Both the position numbers and the translations under genes were made by a program. Under the pieces are notes generated by a model that ran no database searches, was not told where the DNA came from, and was given only the letters and a program-made list of their open reading frames with translations. From Eubacteriaceae bacterium (GTDB lineage: Bacteria > Bacillota > Clostridia > Eubacteriales > Anaerofustaceae), in contig JAGACT010000143.1 in the NCBI GenBank assembly GCA_017613995.1, forward strand, positions 1-7,583: 7,583 nucleotides of DNA, read 5' to 3'. Below are positions 1 through 6,048 of this stretch, piece by piece (the stretch's first letter is position 1; every line of letters begins with the position of its first letter).

Positions 1-1428
1 GCCTACGAGGATGCGAAGGCGCTGGCCGACAGTGCTCTGAGCAGTGCCATGAGCACAGCGAGATCGATATCCGCGGCGGGAAGCATCGACATGTACGCGG
101 GAGGCGACATCGGTAGCGCGGGTTCGCCGCTGGAGATCAGTTCGGCAGGACCCGTCGGGATCACTTCCGGAGGCAGCGTGAACATCGCTTCCAACGGAGA
201 CCTGTCGATCGGCCGCAGCGACGCACAGGGCAATGCGGTGATCATATCCACCGGCAGTATCTCAAGCGAGGAAATCATAACAGCCCCCGAACTTGAGATC
301 GCGGCCCTCGGAGGCGACATCGGAAGCAGACAGAAGCCTCTGGTCACCCGGTCGGAGAAGATATCCGGCACCGCGGCGGGAGATATCTTTATCACCAACC
401 GCAGCGGGAAGGATCTTGCTCTCGGACCCGTCGGAGCCGGAGGAGACATAGTCCTTACCACCGGAGGAAACATCGTTTCACCCGAGGGAGACGGTGCGGA
501 TCTTATCGCATCGAAGGTCGATATCAGGGCGGCCGGCAATGTCGGCTCGAAGGATGAACCGCTGAAGGTGTCCGCGGACGAGGTGAGCGTATCCGGAAAG
601 GATATCAGCCTCAGGATCGCGGGAGACACAGCCATCGTATCAATAACCGGGAACCATGTGACGATAGAATCCGACGGCAGGATAGATGCCGGCAGCAACG
701 GCGGCAGGCCCAACGTCACAGCGTCGTCACTGGATGTAACGGCACTGGGAGACATAGGCTCGGCGCAGAAACCTCTGCACGTCTTCGTTCCCGGACCCGT
801 CAGCGCCCACAGCGTTTACGGTACGGTGCACATAGTCAACAGCTTCAGACCCGAAAGCTATGACTGGGAAGATGACGGTGACGGAGCACAGAAGAGACCC
901 GATATCGTCAGAAGGCCCGACGGAAGCAGCGCGCCCTACGAGATGATAAAGATCGACGAAATGGTACCGTCGTTCTTCATAGCCCGCATCGAGACAGCGC
1001 GCTACCGCGCCTTCATCGTATCCTACAGGCTCTGCTCGGTACTCAGGCAGCTTCAGGCCGATGAGGCCGCAAAGGCAGAAAAGAGCGGCGCGGTGTACAT
1101 CAGAGCCCTTTCGGACGACGATCCCGAAAAGGTGACCGAAGAGAGCCGCGTGCTGGTGCTGGATCATGAGTTCATCGAAAAGCTCAGAAAGGACAACGTC
1201 CGGTTCGTGTTCTTCAGAGTCGGAAACAGGGTCCTGGTCATAGATCTCGACCGGCTCGAAGAAGGCGACTGGAAGTTCCTGGTGGATCTGGACGGAATGA
1301 TACCGAAGGTGACCGTCACGAAGGACAAAACCGAGGTGAAGGACACCAAGGATATCTGCCAGCTGTCCGTGATCTTCGAACAGGACAAGCTCAAAAGAGA
1401 AGGCGATCAGATGCCCAGACAGCAATAA
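1..1428 (+). CDS. Large surface protein with FHA-like beta-helix repeats, C-terminal part (5' partial)
   Basis: The frame is open from base 1, so the start lies outside the window; 475 codons are visible, ending in TAA at 1426-1428. Visible residues 25-265 are low-complexity, rich in Gly, Ser, Ile, Asp and Ala. They carry four copies of a GDIGSxxxPL motif (about 34-44, 104-114, 178-188, 249-259), so the repeat period is 70-74 residues. Between these lie many short strands of the type GDI.., GNI.., GSVNI. This pattern is typical of right-handed beta-helix adhesins of the filamentous-haemagglutinin/leukotoxin-like type (family knowledge). Residues about 282-475 are different: charged, probably globular alpha/beta, with Cys at 345 and 453. 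I do not recognise this domain. There is no LPXTG motif, hydrophobic tail or S-layer homology domain at the C-terminus, so the anchoring mode is unknown. Likely role: secreted or surface-exposed adhesin. A polymorphic-toxin-like C-terminus is an untested alternative. Confidence 0.75.
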   Translation, partial: AYEDAKALADSALSSAMSTARSISAAGSIDMYAGGDIGSAGSPLEISSAGPVGITSGGSVNIASNGDLSIGRSDAQGNAVIISTGSISSEEIITAPELEIAALGGDIGSRQKPLVTRSEKISGTAAGDIFITNRSGKDLALGPVGAGGDIVLTTGGNIVSPEGDGADLIASKVDIRAAGNVGSKDEPLKVSADEVSVSGKDISLRIAGDTAIVSITGNHVTIESDGRIDAGSNGGRPNVTASSLDVTALGDIGSAQKPLHVFVPGPVSAHSVYGTVHIVNSFRPESYDWEDDGDGAQKRPDIVRRPDGSSAPYEMIKIDEMVPSFFIARIETARYRAFIVSYRLCSVLRQLQADEAAKAEKSGAVYIRALSDDDPEKVTEESRVLVLDHEFIEKLRKDNVRFVFFRVGNRVLVIDLDRLEEGDWKFLVDLDGMIPKVTVTKDKTEVKDTKDICQLSVIFEQDKLKREGDQMPRQQ

Positions 1429-1437
1429 ACAATAACG

Positions 1438-1476
1438 GGGAAGTCCCGCAGGGCGAAACGCTCTGCGGGATTTCCC
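1438..1476 (+). terminator. Long hairpin after the surface-protein gene, probable terminator or mRNA 3' end
   Basis: The arms at 1438-1455 and 1459-1476 pair over 18 positions with only two G.U pairs and a three-base AAA loop, starting 9 nt after the stop codon. The core is TCCCGCAG pairing with CTGCGGGA. The 3' flank (TGTCTGC) is not T-rich, so this is not a textbook intrinsic terminator. It could instead act as a 3' stabiliser or terminate with the help of Rho or other factors. Position and stability make an end-of-transcript role likely. Confidence 0.55.
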
Positions 1477-1621
1477 TGTCTGCGGCCGAGCGCATTTCAG
1501 TATATCCGATGCGGATACAATAATGATCCGCGGGAACCGGCGCCGGAAAAGAGCCCGATGCGGGCTTCCTTAGAAAGACCCCGGAAATCGCGGTATTATC
1601 GTGTTTTTATGCCCCGATTTA
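1477..1621. other. Gene-free spacer with two small twin hairpins
   Basis: I see no convincing coding frame here on either strand. Two compact perfect hairpins share the core CCGATGCGG: TATCCG-ATG-CGGATA at 1503-1517 and AGCCCG-ATG-CGGGCT at 1552-1566. The second is followed by TTCCTTAG, a weak T-rich tail, so it may be a backup terminator for the upstream gene. The rest is unremarkable sequence leading into the promoter at 1622. Confidence 0.5.
1552..1571 (+). terminator. Possible weak intrinsic terminator
   Basis: A six-base-pair perfect GC-rich stem (AGCCCG / CGGGCT) with an ATG loop is followed by TTCCTT. The stem resembles a rho-independent terminator, but the T tract is interrupted. It lies 50 nt upstream of the operon promoter, so it could insulate the operon from the surface-protein gene. 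Confidence 0.3.
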
Positions 1622-1650
1622 TTGACCTTCCCGGGCAGTTTATGTATAAT
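1622..1650 (+). promoter_or_regulatory. Sigma-70/SigA-type promoter of the transporter/rhamnose operon
   Basis: The -35 element TTGACC (1622-1627) and a perfect -10 element TATAAT (1645-1650) are separated by exactly 17 bp. The -35 matches consensus TTGACA at five of six positions. Transcription is expected to start near 1656-1658. No other promoter of similar quality lies between here and the next terminator at 5933, so this should drive the whole four-gene operon. Confidence 0.85.
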
Positions 1651-1656
1651 ATTCAG

Positions 1657-1781
1657 AGTTATGGAAGATTCAGACAGTTGCCACATACACTTATGCGGCC
1701 GCAGGAAAGCTGAATATATCAGAAAACCGGGCATGGCGCGTTTCTGCGCTGTGCTTTTTGTGGTTGAAACGGGAGTTTGTT
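1657..1781 (+). promoter_or_regulatory. Candidate attenuator leader with alternative stems
   Basis: This is the predicted 5' untranslated leader between the promoter and the first operon gene. A terminator-like hairpin pairs 1731-1739 with 1746-1754 (GCATGGCGC / GCGCTGTGC, nine pairs including two wobbles, six-base loop) and is followed directly by five T at 1755-1759. A competing stem pairs 1700-1707 (CGCAGGAA) with 1741-1748 (TTTCTGCG), eight pairs with one wobble, plus 1709-1710 with 1738-1739 beyond one mismatch. The two structures share 1738-1739 and 1746-1748 and cannot coexist. The terminator falls 11 nt before the SD, the usual position for a transcription attenuator. The aptamer region before it is only about 70 nt and does not look like an M-box (about 165 nt) or another class I know. 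Structure is read from the sequence; regulation is inferred. Confidence 0.5.
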
Positions 1782-1792
1782 TTGAACAGTGA
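1661..1792 (+). CDS. Possible 43-residue leader peptide (uORF)
   Basis: The ATG at 1661 lies only about 4 nt after the predicted transcription start, so translation would have to be essentially leaderless; no SD is possible. The frame runs 43 codons to TGA at 1790-1792, through both alternative stems of the leader, and overlaps the TTG start of the next gene by 11 nt in another frame. The peptide begins M-E-D-S-D, then CHIHLCGRRK, and contains four Cys (7, 12, 29, 40). There is no recognisable domain. A regulatory leader peptide is possible, coupling ribosome progress to the attenuator. It may equally be a chance open frame, because nothing but position supports translation. Confidence 0.25.
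   Translation: MEDSDSCHIHLCGRRKAEYIRKPGMARFCAVLFVVETGVCFEQ
1731..1759 (+). terminator. Leader terminator-like hairpin upstream of the first transporter gene
   Basis: The stem GCATGGCGC / GCGCTGTGC (1731-1739 with 1746-1754) has loop GTTTCT and is followed by TTTTT at 1755-1759. It sits inside the leader, between the promoter and the ribosome binding site at 1771-1775, so it would act conditionally. The two wobble pairs and short T tract suggest partial rather than complete termination. Confidence 0.5.
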
Positions 1793-3056
1793 AACAACGG
1801 TCCTCGCCGCCGCGTTCGTCCTGAGCATCATCGCCAGCGCATACTTCGCGGCATCGGAGACCGCTCTATCGATGTCCAACAGAATAAGACTTAAAAACCT
1901 GGCCGAGCACGGGGATACGAAGGCGAAAAAGGCCCTGTACCTGACGGAGGAGGCGGACGAGAAGACCCTCATCACCCTTCTGATACTCACGAACATCGCC
2001 CATACCGCCGCGGCTTCGGTGGCCACGGTCTTCGTGAACAGGATCTGGGGCAGCGCCCTTATCAGCGCCTGCACCTTCGTGACCACCCTTATCATGTTCG
2101 TTTTCGGGGAGAGCATACCGAAGAACTACGCCTCCACCCATTCGGACAGCTTCACCGTGGCCAATGCGGGGGTGATACTGGCGCTGGTGAAGGTCCTGAC
2201 GCCGGTGTCCTGGCTCTTCTCCTTCATAAGCAGCGTTCTTTCGAAGATCATCCGCGAGAGCGGCGAGCCCTCCGTCAACGAGGAGGAGCTTCACGAGATA
2301 ATCGACAACATACAGGAGGAGGGGACCCTGGAGAAGGAGAAGACCGAGCTGATACAGTCCGCCCTGGAATTCGACGACACCACCGTGCAGGACGTGCTCA
2401 CCCCCCGTATAGACATAGTCGGGGTGGAGGATTCCGCGTCTGTCTCCGAGATCATCGAACTGATAAAGGGATCCAGGCATTCCCGCCTTCCGGTATACCG
2501 TGACAGCATCGACAACATCACCGGCATACTGAGTATCAGAAAGTATATCAGGAGCTACCTGGAGAACGGGGAGCACACCGATCTTTACTCCCTGTGCGAG
2601 GAACCCTACTTCGTATACAAGACCATACCCATCGACGAGCTTCTCAAGAACATGAGCTCCCGGCGCATCAACATGGCCGTGGTGAACGACGAGTACGGCG
2701 GCACCCTGGGCATCATCACCGTGGAGGACGTGCTGGAGGAGCTGGTGGGAGAGATCTGGGACGAGGACGACGAGGTCCGACAGGACATCGTCCCCCTGGG
2801 AGGAAACCGCTACGACGTCTCCGCCGACATGGCCGCGGAGGACGCCTTCGAATACATGGGATACGAAGACTTCGATCCCGACGCTCTCGAGCACAGGACC
2901 GTGGGAGCATGGGTCCTGGAGAATTTCGAGTACATGCCCCAGAAGGGGGACAGCTTCACCCGGGGCCCCCTGACGGTCACCATCACGGAGGCCGCCCCCA
3001 ACAGGATAGTCAAGGTCATGATCGTCTGCGCAAAGGAGGACTCTCCGAATGCTTAG
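1782..3056 (+). CDS. CNNM/CBS/CorC (HlyC)-family transporter, first paralogue
   Basis: This is an integral membrane protein of the CorC/HlyC/CNNM family, members of which act in Mg2+ (and Co2+) efflux, often Na+-coupled, with a cytosolic CBS pair that binds MgATP (family knowledge). I place the start at TTG 1782, giving 424 residues, because GGGAG at 1771-1775 sits 6 nt upstream. In-frame TTGs at 1758 and 1764 have no SD, and 1758 falls in the leader T tract. The N-terminal CNNM (DUF21) domain has hydrophobic segments at about 5-28, 62-84 and 90-109, the conserved ASETALSMSNRIRLK (24-38) and FGESIPK (108-114). CBS1 is about 202-262 (VLTPRID, SRLPVYRDSIDNITGIL), CBS2 about 272-328 (VNDEYGGTLGIITVEDVLEE), and the CorC_HlyC domain about 334-418. 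Oddly, the usual GNNxVN motif in TM2 reads LTNIAH (69-74), unlike the next gene. The old name hemolysin C is misleading. mpfA-like is a fair description, but I give no symbol. Confidence 0.9.
   Translation: MNSETTVLAAAFVLSIIASAYFAASETALSMSNRIRLKNLAEHGDTKAKKALYLTEEADEKTLITLLILTNIAHTAAASVATVFVNRIWGSALISACTFVTTLIMFVFGESIPKNYASTHSDSFTVANAGVILALVKVLTPVSWLFSFISSVLSKIIRESGEPSVNEEELHEIIDNIQEEGTLEKEKTELIQSALEFDDTTVQDVLTPRIDIVGVEDSASVSEIIELIKGSRHSRLPVYRDSIDNITGILSIRKYIRSYLENGEHTDLYSLCEEPYFVYKTIPIDELLKNMSSRRINMAVVNDEYGGTLGIITVEDVLEELVGEIWDEDDEVRQDIVPLGGNRYDVSADMAAEDAFEYMGYEDFDPDALEHRTVGAWVLENFEYMPQKGDSFTRGPLTVTITEAAPNRIVKVMIVCAKEDSPNA
3032..3039 (+). promoter_or_regulatory. Strong ribosome binding site of the second transporter gene
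   Basis: AAAGGAGG lies 9 nt before the ATG at 3049, inside the end of the first transporter gene. It fixes the start of the second paralogue and shows that it is independently initiated despite the 8-nt gene overlap. Confidence 0.85.
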
Positions 3057-4305
3057 ATCAGTGCTTATGATAGTCATGTTCATCCTGCTGTCGGCTTTCT
3101 TCTCCGGTTCCGAGACGGCCTTCGCCTCCGCCAACAGGCTGAGGCTCAAAAAGAGCGCCGAGGACGGAAAAGCCGTGGACAGGCTTGCGGCGGACATCTC
3201 GGACAACTACGACGAGGCCCTTTCCGCCATACTCTTCGGAAACAACCTGGTGAACATCGCCGCATCCTCCGCCACCACCGTCCTGGCCATGGCCCTGACG
3301 GGCAGCGAGAGGGGAGTCGCTGCGGCAGCGGGCATCATCACCGTGGTGATAATAATCTTCGGCGAGATCGCCCCCAAGATCGCGGCCTCCAGGATAAGCA
3401 ACGCCATGTGCAGGGCCGTGGCCTACCCCCTGAAGCTGGTCATGATCGTGACCCGTCCCGTGGTCTGGCTCATGGACAGGCTGCTGGGGGTGCTCGGAAG
3501 GATCTGGGGCAGCGACGGGGACGCCGGCGGCGTCACCGAGGAGGAGCTGGTGACCATCATAGAGATGGTCGAGGACGAGGGCGTCATAGACGAGGAGCAG
3601 AGCGAACTGCTGCAGAGCGCCATAGAGTTCTCGGACATCACGGCCCAGGAGGTCATAACCCCCAGGGTGGACATGGTGGCCATAGACGCGGACGACAGCT
3701 TCGAGGACATCCTCGATACCGTCAATTCCTCGCCCTATTCCAGGATCCCGGTGTATCAGGACACGGTGGACAACATCATAGGGGTCCTCTACATCAACCA
3801 TTTCTACAAGCAGGCCCTGGACCGGGACAGCTTCGACATCAGGGACACCCTGATGGACGTGCTGTACATCCCGAAGACCCTCAAGCTTCCCAGCGTCCTC
3901 AGCCAGTTCAGAAAGAAGCAGCAGCACCTGGCGGTGGTGACGGACGAGTACGGCGGCACCCTGGGGATCATAACCATGGAGGACGTGCTGGAGGAGCTGG
4001 TGGGCGAGATCTGGGACGAGACCGACACCGTCCAGGCGGATATAGTCCACATAAACGACGAGACCTACATCGCCAGCGGCGACATGAGCATATATGACTT
4101 CCTGGAGGAGCTGGGCATCGACCCGGACAGCTTCGAGGGAGACTATACCACCGTGGGCGGATGGGCCACCGAGATGCTCTCGGCCTTCCCGAAAAAGGGC
4201 GACAGCTTCCGCTACCGCAACATCTCCGTTACTGTGCTGGAAGCCGAGGACAGAAGGGTCCTGAAGGTAAGGGCGACGGTCGGGGAAACCGGGGAAGAAG
4301 AGTAA
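3049..4305 (+). CDS. CNNM/CBS/CorC (HlyC)-family transporter, second paralogue
   Basis: This 418-residue membrane protein has the same architecture as its upstream neighbour, and its ATG overlaps the neighbour's end by 8 nt. Hydrophobic segments lie at about 3-25, 56-82 and 88-106, followed by a juxtamembrane hydrophobic stretch at about 121-150. The CNNM hallmarks are intact: FSGSETAFASANRLRLKK (18-35), FGNNLVNIAASS (63-74) and FGEIAPK (104-110). CBS1 is about 200-260 (VITPRVDMV, SRIPVYQDTVDNIIGVLYI), CBS2 about 268-325 (VTDEYGGTLGIITMEDVLEE), and the CorC_HlyC domain about 335-415. Expected role (family knowledge): Mg2+ export or divalent-cation homeostasis at the cytoplasmic membrane, gated by MgATP on the CBS pair. 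Because family members are dimeric, a heterodimer with the first paralogue is a reasonable inference. Tandem family members are also known elsewhere, for example Rv1841c/Rv1842c in Mycobacterium tuberculosis. Transport ion and direction are not proven by sequence. Confidence 0.92.
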   Translation: MLRSVLMIVMFILLSAFFSGSETAFASANRLRLKKSAEDGKAVDRLAADISDNYDEALSAILFGNNLVNIAASSATTVLAMALTGSERGVAAAAGIITVVIIIFGEIAPKIAASRISNAMCRAVAYPLKLVMIVTRPVVWLMDRLLGVLGRIWGSDGDAGGVTEEELVTIIEMVEDEGVIDEEQSELLQSAIEFSDITAQEVITPRVDMVAIDADDSFEDILDTVNSSPYSRIPVYQDTVDNIIGVLYINHFYKQALDRDSFDIRDTLMDVLYIPKTLKLPSVLSQFRKKQQHLAVVTDEYGGTLGIITMEDVLEELVGEIWDETDTVQADIVHINDETYIASGDMSIYDFLEELGIDPDSFEGDYTTVGGWATEMLSAFPKKGDSFRYRNISVTVLEAEDRRVLKVRATVGETGEEE

Positions 4306-4324
4306 ACTCTGAAAGGAGATCGAA

Positions 4325-5050
4325 GTGGTTCGAGCATCAGTCGCAATGGCCGTATACAACGGGGAGAAATACCTTCGCGAACAGCTGGATTCCATCGTGT
4401 GCCAGCTGGGAAGCGACGACGAGCTGGTCATAAGCTATGACCGCTCAGACGACGGCACCCTGGATATCATCGAGGGCTATGCCGCTTCCGACGGCAGGGT
4501 AAGGGTCGTCATGAACCCCTCCTCCGGCATAACCGGCAATTTCGAGAACGCCCTCGGGCACTGCCTCGGAGAGTATATATTCATCTCCGACCAGGACGAC
4601 GTGTGGGCCGAAGACAAGATAGAAAAGGTGATGGAGTGCTTTTCGGCCACCGGAGCCGACATGGTGGTGCATAACGGGGTGCATACCGACGAGGATCTGA
4701 ACCCGGTGACGGACAGCTTCTTCGAGATATATCCCATAGTGGACCGCGGACTTGTAAAGAACATAATCATGGCCCGGGTCAGCGGATGCACCACGGCGTT
4801 CACCCGCAGGATAAGGGACCTGATAGTTCCTATCCCCCGCATCCAGGACTACGATCACTGGAACCTGTGCATCGCCCAGGCGGCGGGAAAGGTAGCCTAC
4901 CTGGACGAGGAGCTGATACTGCACCGCCTCCATTCACAGAACGCCACCATGCCCGACGGGCAGAGGCGGCCGCTGAAAACAATAATACGTTCCAGATGGG
5001 GACTTATTACCAATCTGATAAAAAGGAGCAGACAGGCGAAGCGCGCCTGA
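4325..5050 (+). CDS. Family 2 (GT-A) glycosyltransferase, probable rhamnosyltransferase
   Basis: The predicted cytosolic or membrane-associated glycosyltransferase has 241 residues. The start is GTG at 4325, chosen because AAAGGAG (4312-4318) lies 6 nt upstream. The GT-A fold features are in order: N-terminal strand and helix AMAVYNGEKYLREQLDSI (7-24), the nucleotide-binding strand with DRSDDGT (39-45), the metal-binding DXD-type region FISDQDDVW (86-94), GCTTAFTRR (154-162), and a C-terminal DYDHW (175-179) with LHRLHSQNA (199-207), as in family 2 rhamnosyltransferases of the RgpB/RfbG type. It would transfer a sugar, probably L-rhamnose from dTDP-L-rhamnose, to a growing cell-wall or capsular glycan. 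The specificity is inferred from motif resemblance and from the adjacent dTDP-rhamnose gene. It has no membrane segments and is shorter than many family members (about 300 residues). It follows the transporter gene by 19 nt in the same operon. Confidence 0.85.
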   Translation: MVRASVAMAVYNGEKYLREQLDSIVCQLGSDDELVISYDRSDDGTLDIIEGYAASDGRVRVVMNPSSGITGNFENALGHCLGEYIFISDQDDVWAEDKIEKVMECFSATGADMVVHNGVHTDEDLNPVTDSFFEIYPIVDRGLVKNIIMARVSGCTTAFTRRIRDLIVPIPRIQDYDHWNLCIAQAAGKVAYLDEELILHRLHSQNATMPDGQRRPLKTIIRSRWGLITNLIKRSRQAKRA

Positions 5051-5058
5051 AAAAGAAA

Positions 5059-5922
5059 ATGAAGATACTTGTAACTGGAGCCAGGGGCCAGCTGGGCACC
5101 GACCTGGTCATGAGACTCGAAGAGGACGGATACGAAGTGATCCCCACGGACGTGGAGGATATGGACATCACCGACATAGCCCAGGTGGAGGAGTGGATAG
5201 GCCGGGAGAACCCGGACGCCGTGATGCACTGCGCCGCATGGACCAACGTGGACGGAGCCGAATCCAACGAGGAGGCCTGCCGCAGGATAAACGTCACCGG
5301 AACACAGAACGTCGCGAAGGTCTGCGGCGAGCACGACATAAAGATGCTGTACCTGAGCACCGACTACATTTTCAGGGGCACGGGAGTGGACTTCTACCAC
5401 GTGGATGACGAGCCGGATCCCTCATGCGTATACGGCAGGACCAAGTACGAGGGGGAACTGGCGGTGAAGCAGTACGTGAAAAAGTACTTCATCGTGCGCA
5501 TCTCCTGGGTGTTCGGCCTGTACGGCAAAAACTTCATTAAGACCATGATCGACCTGGGCAGGAGGGGCATCTCCCCCAGCGTCGTATACGATCAGGTGGG
5601 TTCCCCCACCTATACCCACGACCTGTCGATACTTCTCTCGAAGATGATCGCAACGGACAGCTACGGGATCTACCACGCCACCAACGAGGGAGTCTGTTCC
5701 TGGTTCGAGCTGGCGGAGGCGGTTTTCCGCGAGTGCGGCATGGATGACATAAAGGTCACCCCCGTGAGCACCGAGGAGTACGGCGCCGCCGCGTCCCGCC
5801 CCCTCAACAGCAGGATGGACAAGAGCTCCCTGACCAACGCGGGCTTCGATCTGCTGCCGGAGTGGGAGGACGCCCTGCGCAGGTTCATAGCCGAACTGGG
5901 CGAAGCGCCCGAAACGAGATAG
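5059..5922 (+). CDS. rfbD: dTDP-4-dehydrorhamnose reductase
   Basis: The 287-residue NAD(P)-dependent short-chain (extended SDR) reductase catalyses the last step of dTDP-L-rhamnose synthesis, reducing dTDP-4-dehydro-L-rhamnose (RmlD/RfbD). The Rossmann glycine motif TGARGQLG is at 6-13, followed by D36-I-T-D, HCAAWTNVDGAE (57-68), STDYIF (100-105) and the catalytic pair Y125xxxK129 in YGRTKYEGE. The family-typical RISWVFG (147-153), DQVGSPT (178-184) and SRPLNS (246-251) are all present, and the length is normal. I chose the ATG at 5059 because it places the Rossmann motif at the usual position. It starts 8 nt after the glycosyltransferase stop and has no clear SD, so it is probably translationally coupled. 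The other dTDP-rhamnose genes (rmlA, rmlB, rmlC) are not in the window and the operon ends here, so they must lie elsewhere. An alternative symbol is rmlD. Confidence 0.95.
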   Translation: MKILVTGARGQLGTDLVMRLEEDGYEVIPTDVEDMDITDIAQVEEWIGRENPDAVMHCAAWTNVDGAESNEEACRRINVTGTQNVAKVCGEHDIKMLYLSTDYIFRGTGVDFYHVDDEPDPSCVYGRTKYEGELAVKQYVKKYFIVRISWVFGLYGKNFIKTMIDLGRRGISPSVVYDQVGSPTYTHDLSILLSKMIATDSYGIYHATNEGVCSWFELAEAVFRECGMDDIKVTPVSTEEYGAAASRPLNSRMDKSSLTNAGFDLLPEWEDALRRFIAELGEAPETR

Positions 5923-5932
5923 ATACCAACAG

Positions 5933-5956
5933 AGCATCCTCCGGGATGCTTTTTTT
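5933..5956 (+). terminator. Intrinsic terminator of the operon
   Basis: A perfect seven-base-pair stem AGCATCC / GGATGCT (5933-5939 with 5944-5950) has a stable TCCG tetraloop and is followed by an uninterrupted T tract to 5956. It lies 11 nt after the rfbD stop. This is a textbook rho-independent terminator and marks the end of the four-gene transcript. Confidence 0.93.
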
Positions 5957-5960
5957 CGGA

Positions 5961-5976
5961 CATTTCCCGGGAAATG
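5961..5976. repeat. Perfect 16-bp palindrome, possible operator
   Basis: CATTTCCCGGGAAATG is a perfect inverted repeat just after the operon terminator and about 73 bp upstream of the next -10 element. It could be a dimeric repressor or activator site, or form a small hairpin with a CCGG loop. No known operator is recognised. Confidence 0.4.
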
Positions 5977-5978
5977 AC

Positions 5979-6009
5979 GCTCCTGCGGGGGATTTCGGCC
6001 TCCGGGAGC
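5979..6009 (+). other. GC-rich hairpin in the intergenic region
   Basis: GCTC (5979-5982) pairs with GAGC (6006-6009). Within it, CGGGGG (5986-5991) pairs with CCTCCG (5999-6004) including one wobble, leaving a small internal loop. No T tract follows. Its role is unknown; it lies before the predicted transcription start of the downstream gene, so it would not be part of that mRNA. Confidence 0.3.
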
Positions 6010-6048
6010 AATTAATACAGCATACTGAAACTCAAAAGCGCGTTTTCA

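Noticed and set aside
1495..1521. Second promoter with TACAAT at 1516-1521
   Set aside because: There is no acceptable -35 at a 16-18 bp distance, and the -10 overlaps a small hairpin. The promoter at 1622-1650 is much better.
1694..1703. TGCGGCCGCA palindrome as an operator
   Set aside because: It is short, lies downstream of the transcription start and overlaps the proposed antiterminator arm. A separate role cannot be supported.
1657..1760. M-box (Mg2+) riboswitch
   Set aside because: The segment before the terminator is about 75 nt, far shorter than the M-box, and I cannot recognise its conserved helices.
1758..1781. Upstream TTG starts (1758, 1764) for the first transporter
   Set aside because: They lack a Shine-Dalgarno sequence and 1758 is inside the T tract of the leader hairpin. 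TTG 1782 has GGGAG 6 nt upstream.
1866..4431. Two long minus-strand open frames (1866-3206 and 3058-4431)
   Set aside because: Both are antisense to the clearly assigned CNNM-family genes. Their products are rich in Val, His, Gly and Leu without domains, so they are mirror frames of biased coding sequence.
4786..5058. Longer N-terminus for rfbD, starting inside the glycosyltransferase gene
   Set aside because: It would add 91 residues of unrelated sequence before the Rossmann motif. The ATG at 5059 gives the normal family length and N-terminus.
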